Shown here piece by piece: positions 18,235-26,806 of a stretch of 64,000 nt of DNA. Source of the DNA: Telmatobacter sp. DSM 110680 (GTDB lineage Bacteria; Acidobacteriota; Terriglobia; Terriglobales; Acidobacteriaceae); assembly GCF_039994875.1 (NCBI RefSeq), contig NZ_CP121196.1, positions 2,108,001-2,172,000 on the forward strand, written 5' to 3'. The first letter of the stretch is position 1. Each line of letters begins with the position of its first letter. The position numbers and the translations under genes were made by a program. The notes under the pieces were generated by a model. That model did no database searches. It had not been told where the DNA came from and was given only the letters and a program-made list of their open reading frames with translations.

Positions 18235-21069
18235 ATGAATGCCAAAAAGAGTTCTAAAACCCGGAGAGATGCAGATTCAAACAGTCACGCGGAACCAAGT
18301 CGCCGCGAGTTTCTGGCGGGGCTGAGCAGCGCGGCTTTGCTTAGCGCGCTGCCGGTCTCGCAGGCCAATGGGCAGGCTGGGGAAGGTCCGCTCAACATTG
18401 CGCGGGTTGCGGTCCCAACGAGCCAGATGGTGACGAGTCAGGACAAGATCTCCGCTTTGAACGACGGATTTACTCCTGCCAATTCATTCGATCGCGCGCA
18501 CAAGCTCTACGGACTCTGGGAGGAGGGGCCGCAGGAAGGGAACTCGAGGTGGGTGCAATACGAGTGGAGCGAGCCGGTCAGCGTCGACAAGATTGACGTT
18601 TACTGGGCGGTGGATCGTCCGCGCGCAGGTGCGATCCCCGGCAGCGAAGGCCCGGTGATGTCGCCGCCGAAAAGCTATCGGATTCTTTACTGGAACGGCA
18701 ATGATTTTGTTGAAGTAGATCGTGCAGAGGGACTTGGCGTGGATCTGGACAAGTTCAACACGACGACATTTGAAGGCGTAAAGACGACCAGATTGCGACT
18801 CGAGGTCACACCTCAACAGGACAAGCCGGCGGGCATCCTGGAATGGCAGGTCTTTCCTCACGGTCCCGTTCCCGAACTTGCTCCGGTCATCGAGGCCGGT
18901 GTTGATCGCTCGGTAGTGAGTGATGGGCGGACATATCTTTCAGGCAAGGTAACGTGGCTGAAGGACTCGCGTCAGAACCGGGCGCGGTGGGTAAAGACCG
19001 CAGGGCCGGGTGTGGTGGCGTTTGCTGCCGTCGACTCGCCGGTGACCACTGCGACGTTTTCGCAGGCCGGCGATTACACGATTGCGCTGCAGGCTTCGGG
19101 GAGCAAAGGGCCATCGCATTCGATCAGTGTGCATGTAGAGCCGGCGCCGCCTGTGGACCGGTTGGACGTGGTTTATACGCGCAGATATGCGATTGATGGG
19201 GATTTGTGGAAGCAGCGCGCGAAAGTTTTGATTGTGAACTGGATTCCGCACTGCATCGCGATGTGCGAGCGAAAAGATATCGCCCCGATGCGCGGCGACG
19301 GTGGCATCGACAACTTCATTGAGGCGGGCAAGGCCAATCGCGGCGAAGCGCATGGCAAGCACAAAGGCTATGTGTTTTCCAATGCGTGGGTACATCAGAC
19401 GGTCGAGTCAATGTGCATTGCGCTGATGGTGGATCCGCAGGGCGATGAGGAGATTGTCAATGCGCAGGAGTTGATGCGTGCAACGATGGAGCGCTGGATT
19501 CCGATTATTCTCGCGGCGCAGATGCAGGATGGCTATTTGCAGACCGCTTACATACTGGCTGACCGCAAACAGTGGCCGGAGCGGTGGTCGCCGGATCATC
19601 GCGGCAACCATGAGGGTTATGTTTCGGGATACTTCATTGAGTCGGCGATTAATCACTACACGCTGACCGATGGGCAGGATCTGCGCCTGTACAACGCTGC
19701 CAAGAAGCTGGCGGATTGCTGGGTTGCAAATATCGGGCCGGGGAAAAAGGAATGGTTCGACGGACACCAGGAGATGGAGCAGGCGCTGGTGCGCTTCGGG
19801 CGATTCGTCAACGATCAAGAGGGCAATCATCGTGGAGATGCGTATATCGCCCTCGCGAAGTTTCTGCTGGATTCGCGGCGGGGCGGTTCGGAGTACGACC
19901 AGAGCCATTTGCCGCCGGGCCAGCAATACGAAGCAGTGGGCCACGCGGTGCGCGCGATGTACTTCTATTCCGGCATGGCCGATATCGCGGCTGAGACGCA
20001 GGATCGCGATTATCAGAGCGCGGTGATTTCACTATGGGACAACATGGTGAACAAGAAGTACTACGTCACCGGTGGCATTGGCAGCGGCGAGACCTCTGAA
20101 GGGTTTGGCCCCAACTACTCGCTGCGCAATGAGGCTTATTGCGAGACGTGTTCGAGTTGCGGCGTGGTGTTCTTTCAGTACAAGCTGAATCTCGCTTATC
20201 ACGATGCGAAGTATGCAGATCTGTATGAGCAGACGATGTACAACGCGCTGCTCGGGGGAGTCGCACTGGATGGGCAGAGTTTTTGTTACACCAATCCGCT
20301 GGTGAATACGGAGCGAGCCAAGTGGCATGTGTGTCCTTGCTGTGTGGGAAACTTTGCGCGCACGCTGCTCATGGTTCCGACCTGGACTTATCTGAAGAGC
20401 AACGACGGACTCTACGTGAACATGTTTGTGGGAAGTCGCATTAACGTGGGCAAGGTCGCGGGCACCGACGTCGAGGTCGTACAAAAGACGGAATACCCGT
20501 GGAACGGATTGATTGCGATCACTGTCAACCCGGATGAGGCCAAGACGTTTTCGGTCTATGTGCGCATCCCAGACCGAACTACCAGCAAGCTCTATAAAGA
20601 TTCGCCGCGTATCAGCGGGGTGAAGCGGTTCGCCGTGAATGGGCAGGAGCAGACGCCGGAGATTCGCAAAGGGTACGCGGTGGTCACGCGCGAATGGAAG
20701 CGTGGCGATCGCATTGACTTGGAGTTACCAATGGAGCCGCAGCGCGTTGTAGCGGACAGCCGCATTCAGGCAGATGGTGGTTCAGTAGCTTTGAAGTTCG
20801 GCCCGCTGATTTATAACGTCGAGAGAGCCGACAACGAGAATATTGACCGGAAATTGGGTGAGGGCCCCATCCGGGCTGAGTGGCGCAAGGACCTGCTTGG
20901 TGGAGTCATGGTGATCACCGGGAAGTGGGAGGATGGTTCGCCGCTGCTCGCGATCCCGAATTTCGCGCGAATGAATCGGGTGGGACCTCCGCCTGAATAT
21001 CCGAGCGAGGGAGAGCCGGTTCCTGCTCGTGGATCCAAAGGGTCGTTTGATTCGAAGGTCTGGATCTGA
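18235..21069 (+). CDS. Tat-exported GH127 (DUF1680) beta-L-arabinofuranosidase-type enzyme
   Basis: 944 residues from ATG 18235, with GAGGG 8 nt upstream; an earlier in-frame ATG at 18205 lacks a ribosome site. The N-terminus carries a twin-arginine signal (PSRREFLAGLSSAALLSALP). A beta-rich region with an F5/8-like and a PKD-like segment occupies ~60-320 (LRLEVTPQQDKPAGILEWQV, GDYTIALQASGS). The GH127 catalytic domain runs from ~330: YCETCSSCG and KWHVCPCCVGNFAR hold the glutamate and three cysteines that bind zinc and act as nucleophile in this family, and the tail has the family beta-sandwich. It likely releases L-arabinose from plant glycoproteins or arabinans. It diverges from araD, which would metabolise the product. 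Confidence 0.88.
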   Translation: MNAKKSSKTRRDADSNSHAEPSRREFLAGLSSAALLSALPVSQANGQAGEGPLNIARVAVPTSQMVTSQDKISALNDGFTPANSFDRAHKLYGLWEEGPQEGNSRWVQYEWSEPVSVDKIDVYWAVDRPRAGAIPGSEGPVMSPPKSYRILYWNGNDFVEVDRAEGLGVDLDKFNTTTFEGVKTTRLRLEVTPQQDKPAGILEWQVFPHGPVPELAPVIEAGVDRSVVSDGRTYLSGKVTWLKDSRQNRARWVKTAGPGVVAFAAVDSPVTTATFSQAGDYTIALQASGSKGPSHSISVHVEPAPPVDRLDVVYTRRYAIDGDLWKQRAKVLIVNWIPHCIAMCERKDIAPMRGDGGIDNFIEAGKANRGEAHGKHKGYVFSNAWVHQTVESMCIALMVDPQGDEEIVNAQELMRATMERWIPIILAAQMQDGYLQTAYILADRKQWPERWSPDHRGNHEGYVSGYFIESAINHYTLTDGQDLRLYNAAKKLADCWVANIGPGKKEWFDGHQEMEQALVRFGRFVNDQEGNHRGDAYIALAKFLLDSRRGGSEYDQSHLPPGQQYEAVGHAVRAMYFYSGMADIAAETQDRDYQSAVISLWDNMVNKKYYVTGGIGSGETSEGFGPNYSLRNEAYCETCSSCGVVFFQYKLNLAYHDAKYADLYEQTMYNALLGGVALDGQSFCYTNPLVNTERAKWHVCPCCVGNFARTLLMVPTWTYLKSNDGLYVNMFVGSRINVGKVAGTDVEVVQKTEYPWNGLIAITVNPDEAKTFSVYVRIPDRTTSKLYKDSPRISGVKRFAVNGQEQTPEIRKGYAVVTREWKRGDRIDLELPMEPQRVVADSRIQADGGSVALKFGPLIYNVERADNENIDRKLGEGPIRAEWRKDLLGGVMVITGKWEDGSPLLAIPNFARMNRVGPPPEYPSEGEPVPARGSKGSFDSKVWI

Positions 21070-21244
21070 CGGCTCTTCCGTTGGAATCATGACCGCAAAG
21101 CTGGGTCGGCGGCTTTTTATTGAGGCTACTCGTCTGAGAGAGAACAGCAGGCACCAAAAATCCACAAATAGCAGGGCAGTTGTAATCTCTGGCACCGCGA
21201 GGGCGTCTACCTCAGTGATGGCTGCCTGCACAGCATTGGAACCG

Positions 21245-21793
21245 ATGATCAAGGTCACGGCGGAAGAAGTTGCCGCGCAGGAATTCGAGAGCATTGTCGC
21301 CAGTCACCGGCCGCAGATTTTTCGTTTTCTGCTGGCGTCGACGCGCGATGTGGATTTGGCGGAGACACTGACGCAGGACTGCTTTCTGAAGGCGCACCGG
21401 AACTGGGCCAGTTTTCGCGGGGAGTCGAGCGCGCTGACGTGGTTGATGCGGATTGCGATCAACCTGCAGAAAGATCATTGGCGCAACCGGCGGTTGCAGT
21501 TCTGGCGGCTGACGCGGACGAATGCGGTGGATTTGGATGAAGCGAGCGACTGGCTACCGAGCGGCGAGCGGACTGTGGAGCAGCGCATGCTGGCGCGGGA
21601 GAAGGTTGCGAAGGTGTGGCGGTCAGTGGAGAATTTGAGCGAACGGCAGCGCACCGTATTTCTTCTACGCTTTGTGGAAGAGATGGAATTGAAAGAGATT
21701 GCCGCATTGACCGGCATGGGTGAAGGAACAGTGAAAGCGCATCTATCGCGGGCACTGAGCAGGGTTCGCAGGGAGTTTGGAGACACGCAATGA
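21245..21793 (+). CDS. ECF-type RNA polymerase sigma factor
   Basis: About 182 residues from ATG 21245 (weak GGA upstream); ATG 21218 is an alternative and the frame is open further upstream into the GH127 gene end, which is not coding for this protein. Sigma-70 region 2 is FESIVASHRPQIFRFLL...DVDLAETLTQDCFLKAHRNWASF with the TWLMRIAINLQKDHWRNRR DNA-binding part; region 4 is LSERQRTVFLLRFVEEMELKEIAALTGMGEGTVKAHLSRAL. The stop overlaps the start of the next gene by 4 bp (ATGA). The next two genes encode a one-helix membrane protein and a Spy/CpxP-like periplasmic protein, a layout that resembles metal or envelope stress sigma systems such as CnrH/CnrY/CnrX. Confidence 0.93.
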   Translation: MIKVTAEEVAAQEFESIVASHRPQIFRFLLASTRDVDLAETLTQDCFLKAHRNWASFRGESSALTWLMRIAINLQKDHWRNRRLQFWRLTRTNAVDLDEASDWLPSGERTVEQRMLAREKVAKVWRSVENLSERQRTVFLLRFVEEMELKEIAALTGMGEGTVKAHLSRALSRVRREFGDTQ

Positions 21794-22230
21794 ATTACGA
21801 GGATCAAAACGCAAAGCTGACCGGACAAGCGGAAGATCCGGAAAGGTTACAGCCGGAACTTCGCAAGGCATTGGACGATTTCAAGTTGAGCGTAGATGCG
21901 TGGAGCGAGGCGATGATCAGCCGTCCGCGTGAAGCGCAGGCACTAGCGCGCAGGAATTGGAGTGCGATTACGAAGTGGGCTATGGGATGCTTGGTGTTCG
22001 CAGGCACGGTTTCCAGCGGTGTGTATCAGAATCACAAGCAGGTGGAAGCAGCCAGGGTTGAGGCGACGCGGATTGCGGAGCAGCAGCGTGCAATGGAAGC
22101 GGCTAAGGTCGCCAATGTAAATGAAGAAGATTTGATGGCAGATGTGGACAGCGACGTGGCGCGGCAAGTTCCGAGTGCGCTTGAGCCAATGGCGACAATG
22201 ATGAACGACGATCAGACCAAGGGAAATTGA
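21790..22230 (+). CDS. small single-pass membrane protein, candidate anti-sigma factor
   Basis: 146 residues, overlapping the sigma gene by ATGA. An N-terminal cytoplasmic part of ~62 residues is charged and helical (PERLQPELRKALDDFKLSVDAW), followed by one membrane helix (WAMGCLVFAGTVSSGVY, ~65-82) and a C-terminal ~65-residue charged, coiled-coil-like region. No zinc-finger (HxxxCxxC) anti-sigma motif is present. The coupling to the sigma gene and the single-helix topology suggest it holds the sigma factor at the membrane, as CnrY does; this is inference. I recognise no family from sequence alone. Confidence 0.68.
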   Translation: MNYEDQNAKLTGQAEDPERLQPELRKALDDFKLSVDAWSEAMISRPREAQALARRNWSAITKWAMGCLVFAGTVSSGVYQNHKQVEAARVEATRIAEQQRAMEAAKVANVNEEDLMADVDSDVARQVPSALEPMATMMNDDQTKGN

Positions 22231-22273
22231 AGTACTTGCTGATTCGAGGAAATCTCAGCACAGGAGAAAGAAA

Positions 22274-22909
22274 ATGAAAGTTCTATTGGCAGTCCGGTTG
22301 GGAATCACGATGGCGGCGACTTTGGCCGCAGGCACGGTGTTCGCGCAAGGCCCGGGGATGATGCAGGGACCAGGACAGGGTGGTCCTGGATTCGGCGAGC
22401 ATCGGCCTCCGATGGAGCGGGCGATGCGGGGTGATCGCGGTCGGTGGTGGAACAATCCCAAGATTGTTGAAAAGCTGAAGCTCACGGATGATCAGCGCAA
22501 AGCGATGGATGAGATCTTCCAGCAACATCGAGAGAAACTGGTGGATTTGCGCGGCAACGTGGAAAAGGCGGAGATCGCGATGGAGCCGCTGGTGAAGGCC
22601 GATCAGCCAAATGAGCAGGCGGTGCTGGCGCAAATCGATAAGGTGGCACAGGCACGCGCGGAACTGGAGAAGGCGAATGCGCGATTCCTGTTTGAGTTGC
22701 GCGCCAAGTTGACGCCTGACCAGTGGAAGCAAGTGCAGGAATTCCGGCAGAATCGCGAAGGAATGCGCGATATGCATCGCGGAGGCGAAGGTCGACGGGG
22801 TATGGGCAGTGACCACGGTGCGCCTGCTCCGCCACCTCCTCCCGGACCGCAGGGAATGCTCGATGACGGACCGGACGAAAATATTCCGGCAGCCACTGTA
22901 AACCAGTAG
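22274..22909 (+). CDS. Spy/CpxP-like (LTXXQ) periplasmic protein
   Basis: 211 residues with a signal peptide (VLLAVRLGITMAATLAAGTVFA) and AGGAGA before the ATG. After a Gly/Met/Pro-rich stretch, helices carry the LTXXQ-type repeats: KLKLTDDQRKAMDEIFQQHREK and LRAKLTPDQWKQVQEFRQNRE, the hallmark of Spy/CpxP/ZraP/CnrX-type periplasmic chaperones or metal sensors. The C-terminus is rich in Gly, His, Pro and Asp (RRGMGSDHGAPAPPPPPG), which could bind metal. Third gene after the sigma factor and membrane protein, ended by a strong terminator, so it is probably the periplasmic sensor or a main target of that system. Confidence 0.86.
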   Translation: MKVLLAVRLGITMAATLAAGTVFAQGPGMMQGPGQGGPGFGEHRPPMERAMRGDRGRWWNNPKIVEKLKLTDDQRKAMDEIFQQHREKLVDLRGNVEKAEIAMEPLVKADQPNEQAVLAQIDKVAQARAELEKANARFLFELRAKLTPDQWKQVQEFRQNREGMRDMHRGGEGRRGMGSDHGAPAPPPPPGPQGMLDDGPDENIPAATVNQ

Positions 22910-22971
22910 CGCAGATTTTCCGTCATTGGAAGTGTAAGCAGAGAGCAAATGCGGTTTTAGTTAATACCGGT

Positions 22972-23006
22972 GGCGGCAGGAGAGGGCTCCTGCCGCCGAA
23001 TTTTTT
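22972..23006 (+). terminator. rho-independent terminator of the sigma/Spy-like operon
   Basis: A perfect 11-bp stem (GGCGGCAGGAG / CTCCTGCCGCC) with a 4-nt loop, followed after GAA by six T residues. Confidence 0.92.
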
Positions 23007-23152
23007 AGAGCAGAGGTCAAAGACAGAGACTAAGGACTACCGAAAGCAAGAGAAGGTCGTGAGCGCAGGCGCCAAGCTTTGTTTTTGATCACAGTTCTAG
23101 TTCTCACATTTTGTGTGCTCTAATCCGGCGTTGCTATTCCTATTCCCTTGAC

Positions 23153-24532
23153 CTAGACATGCTGGACGGCCTGAGCCAGATGGCTAAGGCTGGATTTTGC
23201 GTCGCCATAAAGCATCGAAGTGCAGGATTTGAAGAAGAGCGGATTCTCCAGTCCCGAGAAGCCGCGCCCCTGTCCTCGTTTGAGTACGATTACACTCTTA
23301 GCGCGATCGACTTCGAGGATGGGCATTCCGGCGATAAGGGATTTGGGGTTGTCGCGAGCATCCGGATTGACGACGTCGTTGGCGCCTATGACGACGGCCA
23401 CGTCGGTGGATGGAAATTCGGGATTGATCTGCTCCATTTCATAGAGAGAGGAATAGGGCACGTTGGCTTCGGCGAGCAGGACATTCATGTGTCCGGGCAT
23501 GCGGCCGGCTACGGGATGGATGGCGTATTTGACTGTGACGCCGCGGGCTTCAAGAAGTTCGGCGAGTTCGCGCACGGCATGCTGGGCCTGTGCAGTGGCC
23601 AGTCCGTAGCCGGGAACGAAGATAACGCGGCTGGCGAAGGCCAACTGCATGGCTGCATCGTCGAGGCTGATTTCGCGCATTACGCCGCCTGCATCGGTGG
23701 TAGCTTCGGCGATGACCGCGCCGAATCCGCCGAAGAGGACGTTGGTGATGGAGCGATTCATGGCTTTGCACATCAGAACAGAGAGAATGAATCCGGAGAA
23801 GCCATCGAGCGTACCGGCAATGATGAGCACATTGTTGCCGAGTACGAAGCCGGTGGCGGCGGCGGCAAGACCGGCGTAGGAATTGAGCAGCGACATCACG
23901 ACCGGCATGTCAGCCGATCCGATGGGAATGACGAGCATGACGCCGAAGACGAATGCAAGGCCGAGCATGATGTAAAAGACAGCGACTTTTTCAGGGTGGG
24001 CGATGAAAATGAAGAAGCACGTCGCCATGGTGAGGAAGATGAGGCCATTGACAACATTCTGACCTTTGAACTGGATTGGCTTGCCGTGGATGATGCCCTG
24101 TAGTTTGCCGGCGGCGATCAGCGATCCGGTGGTTGTGAGTGCGCCGAGCATGACTTCAAAGCCCAGAGCCCACCGGGTCACGGCGGGCATATCATTTGCG
24201 TGGACCAGGAATTCCCCAACGCCGACCAGAGACGCAGCGAGCGCGCCGAATGCGTGGGAGAGCGCCGTCCGCTGGGGCATTGCGGTCATGGGAACCCAGA
24301 TGGCCATCCATGCGCCGATGATGGAACCAATGGAGAGACCGGCGATGATCCAAACCCAGGTGACGATGTGTGCGCCGATGAGAGTGCCGATGATGGCTGC
24401 GAGCATTCCGCCTTCGGCAAGGAACATGCCGCGGCGCGCGGTCTCGGGGTGTGACATTCCTTTGAGCGCAAAGACGAAGAGGATGGAAGCGATAAGGTAG
24501 GTGGCTTCCATGAAATAGGTGGACATGGTCAT
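23153..24532 (-). CDS. pntB: NAD(P) transhydrogenase subunit beta
   Basis: 459 residues from ATG 24532, which overlaps the stop of the previous gene by ATGA and has GAGGTGG upstream. Eight to nine membrane helices fill ~1-260, and the soluble NADP(H)-binding domain III fills ~280-459 with VPGYGLATAQAQHAV, HPVAGRMPGHMNVLLAEANV, GANDVVNPDAR and the C-terminal SCTSMLYGDAKSSL. It forms the proton channel and NADPH-forming half of the transhydrogenase that uses the proton gradient to make NADPH from NADH. Last gene of a three-gene operon with the two alpha-subunit parts. Confidence 0.96.
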   Translation of the reverse strand: MTMSTYFMEATYLIASILFVFALKGMSHPETARRGMFLAEGGMLAAIIGTLIGAHIVTWVWIIAGLSIGSIIGAWMAIWVPMTAMPQRTALSHAFGALAASLVGVGEFLVHANDMPAVTRWALGFEVMLGALTTTGSLIAAGKLQGIIHGKPIQFKGQNVVNGLIFLTMATCFFIFIAHPEKVAVFYIMLGLAFVFGVMLVIPIGSADMPVVMSLLNSYAGLAAAATGFVLGNNVLIIAGTLDGFSGFILSVLMCKAMNRSITNVLFGGFGAVIAEATTDAGGVMREISLDDAAMQLAFASRVIFVPGYGLATAQAQHAVRELAELLEARGVTVKYAIHPVAGRMPGHMNVLLAEANVPYSSLYEMEQINPEFPSTDVAVVIGANDVVNPDARDNPKSLIAGMPILEVDRAKSVIVLKRGQGRGFSGLENPLFFKSCTSMLYGDAKSSLSHLAQAVQHV

Positions 24533-24852
24533 TTGGCCACCTCTATCTGCGCCGGCTTCTGCTCTTTGCGCTTGTTGAACATTTTGAGCATGCGGTCGGT
24601 GATGCCGAATCCGCCCACCACGTTGATGGTGGCGGTGGTCACGGCGACGAAGCCGAGGATGTGCGCAAAGAGGGGATAATGCGCCGCTCCCGCAAGTACC
24701 AGCGAACCGATAAGCGAGATGCCTGAGATGGCGTTGGTAGCAGACATCAGCGGAGTGTGCAGCAATGGCGGCACGCGGCTGATGACCTGGTAGCCGAGGA
24801 AGGCGGCCAGCGCGAAAACATAAATCGAAGCGATAAGGACTGCGCGTGTCAT
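24529..24852 (-). CDS. pntAB: NAD(P) transhydrogenase subunit alpha part 2 (membrane domain)
   Basis: 107 residues with three membrane helices (LIASIYVFALAAFLGYQVI, NAISGISLIGSLVLAGA, HILGFVAVTTATINVVGGF) and the conserved HTPLMSATNAISG motif. In E. coli this region is fused to the C-terminus of PntA; here it is separate, as in Rhodospirillum rubrum. It lies between the NAD-binding subunit and pntB, coupled to pntB by a 4-bp overlap. The basic C-terminal tail (MFNKRKEQKPAQIEVAK) is cytoplasmic. Confidence 0.95.
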   Translation of the reverse strand: MTRAVLIASIYVFALAAFLGYQVISRVPPLLHTPLMSATNAISGISLIGSLVLAGAAHYPLFAHILGFVAVTTATINVVGGFGITDRMLKMFNKRKEQKPAQIEVAK

Positions 24853-24963
24853 GGTCTTTCCAAAAGAGCAGCGGAATTCTATCTTGTTGGCGGCGCTGGG
24901 CCGAGTTGTCGGTGGAGCCTAAACCCAAGCCTCAACGCGAGACATGGGCACCCAGGAATTCGA

Positions 24964-26112
24964 TCAGGTGAGAGCAATTGATGTTTCCAGCAGTTTCGCC
25001 ACACGCGGATTCACGGGACTGCCTTTATGAGCGACGCATGCGCCAGCGAGGACTTCGTCTGCCATGTCGATGCCGAGTTCGCCCTTCTTTACGATGAGGC
25101 CAAGGAAGTTGAGAATGTTGCGCGCATAGAGGGCGCTGGCGTCAACTGGACACTCGGCAGGCAGGTTGAGAGGAGCCATCAAGGTCACTCCCCCGAGCGT
25201 TTGCGTGAGGCCCGGAATGGTGAGTTCGCAGTTGCCGCCGGCTGGTGCGGCGATGTCGACGACGACTGAACCTGAGCGCATGGCCTGCACCGCATCGCGA
25301 CGAATCAGTCGGGGGGCAGGGCGGCCGGGAACCTGTGCGGTGGTGACGATCACGTCGGAGTGAGAGGCGGTGCGGGCGATCAGGTCGCGTCCACGGTCGA
25401 GGGCTTCTTCGCTGAGTTCGGCTGCATAGCCTCCGCCGCCTTCAGTATTGATGCCGCCGAGGTCGACGTCGAGGAATTTTGCTCCAAGGGAACGGACTTG
25501 CTCTCCCGCGGCGGCCCGAACGTCGTAGGCCTCGACGACGGCGCCAAGACGGCGCGCGGTGGCGATGGCCTGAAGGCCGGCTACTCCGGCGCCGATGACG
25601 AAGACGCGGGCGGGTGGAATGGTGCCGGCGGCGGTCATCAGCATGGGGAAGAGGCGCGGCAGAATTCCGGCAGCATTGATGACGGCTTTGTAGCCGGCAA
25701 CGGTGGCCATTGAGGAGAGCGCATCCATTGATTGAGCGCGGCTAATGCGCGGCACTAGTTCCATGCTGAAGAGCGTGACGTGGAGGGCAATGGCGGTGGC
25801 CAGTGCCGCGGGGGCATCGAGTGGGCGCAAAAAGCCGATGACGGCCGAGCCAGATTTGAGCAGCGCCTGATCGGATGCGCTGGGGGCGTTGACCACCGGG
25901 ATGAGATCGGCTTCGCCGAGGATGGAAGGGCGGTCGCCGGTGACGGTAGCTCCGGTGGCGGCATAGGCTTCGTCGGAGGCGCCCGCAGCTCTGCCCGCGC
26001 CGGATTCAACCGCAACCATAATGCCCTGGGCGATCAGCGATTTGAGATTTTCGGGCAACAGCGCAACGCGGGTTTCGCCGGGTGCGGTTTCTTTGAGAAT
26101 GCCTAAGAGCAA
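24964..26112 (-). CDS. pntAA: NAD(P) transhydrogenase subunit alpha part 1 (NAD-binding)
   Basis: 382 residues. I choose a TTG start at 26112: GGAGG lies 4 nt upstream and the product then begins LLGILKETAPGETRVALLP, which matches the family start; the first ATG (26148) would add 12 unrelated residues. The alanine-dehydrogenase-like fold binds NAD(H): VIGAGVAGLQAIATARRLGA is the Rossmann glycine loop, followed by VEAYDVR and the mobile loop GGGGYAAELS. It passes hydride to the NADP domain of PntB. First gene of the pntAA-pntAB-pntB operon. A CRP/FNR-like dyad lies ~105 bp upstream. Confidence 0.94.
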   Translation of the reverse strand: MLLGILKETAPGETRVALLPENLKSLIAQGIMVAVESGAGRAAGASDEAYAATGATVTGDRPSILGEADLIPVVNAPSASDQALLKSGSAVIGFLRPLDAPAALATAIALHVTLFSMELVPRISRAQSMDALSSMATVAGYKAVINAAGILPRLFPMLMTAAGTIPPARVFVIGAGVAGLQAIATARRLGAVVEAYDVRAAAGEQVRSLGAKFLDVDLGGINTEGGGGYAAELSEEALDRGRDLIARTASHSDVIVTTAQVPGRPAPRLIRRDAVQAMRSGSVVVDIAAPAGGNCELTIPGLTQTLGGVTLMAPLNLPAECPVDASALYARNILNFLGLIVKKGELGIDMADEVLAGACVAHKGSPVNPRVAKLLETSIALT

Positions 26113-26217
26113 TTTGCCTCCACGAAAGTTGAATGGGGTTGGACGCATACAACGGTACGCGTTGCGGCGTGCTGCGTCATCCTCAAAAAATTATTGAACT
26201 GGAAAGGGGGTGAATCG

Positions 26218-26233
26218 TGTGATGTTGATCACT
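26218..26233. promoter_or_regulatory. CRP/FNR-like dyad, TGTGA-N6-TCACT
   Basis: TGTGATGTTGATCACT fits the CRP-family half-sites with a 6-bp spacer. It lies in the gap between divergent pntAA and the DsrE-like gene. The same GTGA-N6-TCAC layout occurs upstream of cytochrome bd at 43738. The cognate regulator is not in the window. Confidence 0.55.
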
Positions 26234-26306
26234 CGGGGTGTGTTGAGAATGTAAACTCCCTAAATTGTCAGGAGTGCGACTTCGGCTCCGCAAGGTGGTG
26301 ATGAAT

Positions 26307-26756
26307 ATGGCTCGTCGTTCGTTCCTCCGTCAGATGTTCGCGCTCCCATTCGTCGGCATTACTTCCGGTTGGGGGCAGAGTAGCGGCCACAAACAGTTAA
26401 ATATCATGATGAAAAGTGCATGGGGATCCGATGATCCCACCAAGGCCGCCTTTCCGTTCTTGCATGGCCTTGCGCTTTCAGAAGCTGGACATTCGGTTCA
26501 GATTTTCCTGCTCGGCGAAGGAGTATCGCTCATGCGGCAATCTGTTGCTGCCGCCGTGGTGCCAGTTGGCTGGCCAGCGCTCGGAGAGACCCTGAGAAAA
26601 GTGGCTGACCGAAAGGTCCAGATCTACGCATGCGGAGCATGCTGTCGAGCGCGAAGTGTGGCGCAGTCCGATCTCGATCAGTGGGGAGCGAAATTCGGCA
26701 GTCCCACGATCTTTGTTTCGTTGGTAGAGTGGGCGGACCGCGTGATCACGGAGTAA
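26307..26756 (+). CDS. DsrE-like protein with Tat-type leader
   Basis: 149 residues from ATG 26307, with AAGGTGG 8 nt upstream. The leader MARRSFLRQMFALPFVGI has the twin-arginine pattern. The body (LNIMMKSAWGSDDPTKAAFPFLHGLALSEAGHSVQIFLLGEGV) is the DsrE/DsrF-like alpha/beta fold used in sulfur-relay or redox proteins, and it holds a CGACC cysteine cluster (IYACGACCRAR) in the position of the family's reactive cysteine. Export of a DsrE-fold protein is seen in some bacteria with sulfur or respiratory roles. It diverges from the transhydrogenase operon across a CRP/FNR-like site. The role is not known. Confidence 0.78.
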   Translation: MARRSFLRQMFALPFVGITSGWGQSSGHKQLNIMMKSAWGSDDPTKAAFPFLHGLALSEAGHSVQIFLLGEGVSLMRQSVAAAVVPVGWPALGETLRKVADRKVQIYACGACCRARSVAQSDLDQWGAKFGSPTIFVSLVEWADRVITE

Positions 26757-26765
26757 ACGACGGGT

Positions 26766-26793
26766 GCGGACAGGATCTATCGATCCCGTCCGC
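26766..26793. terminator. bidirectional hairpin between convergent genes
   Basis: A 12-bp stem with one A/C mismatch (GCGGACAGGATC / GATCCCGTCCGC) and a TATC loop between the stops of the DsrE-like gene (+) and the GH3 gene (-). There is no clear T-run on either side. Confidence 0.55.
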
Positions 26794-26806
26794 GATGTTG
26801 GTGCAG

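Noticed and set aside
23111..24103. 330-codon plus-strand open frame opposite pntB
   Set aside because: Antisense shadow of a membrane protein gene; rich in charged residues and without family motifs.
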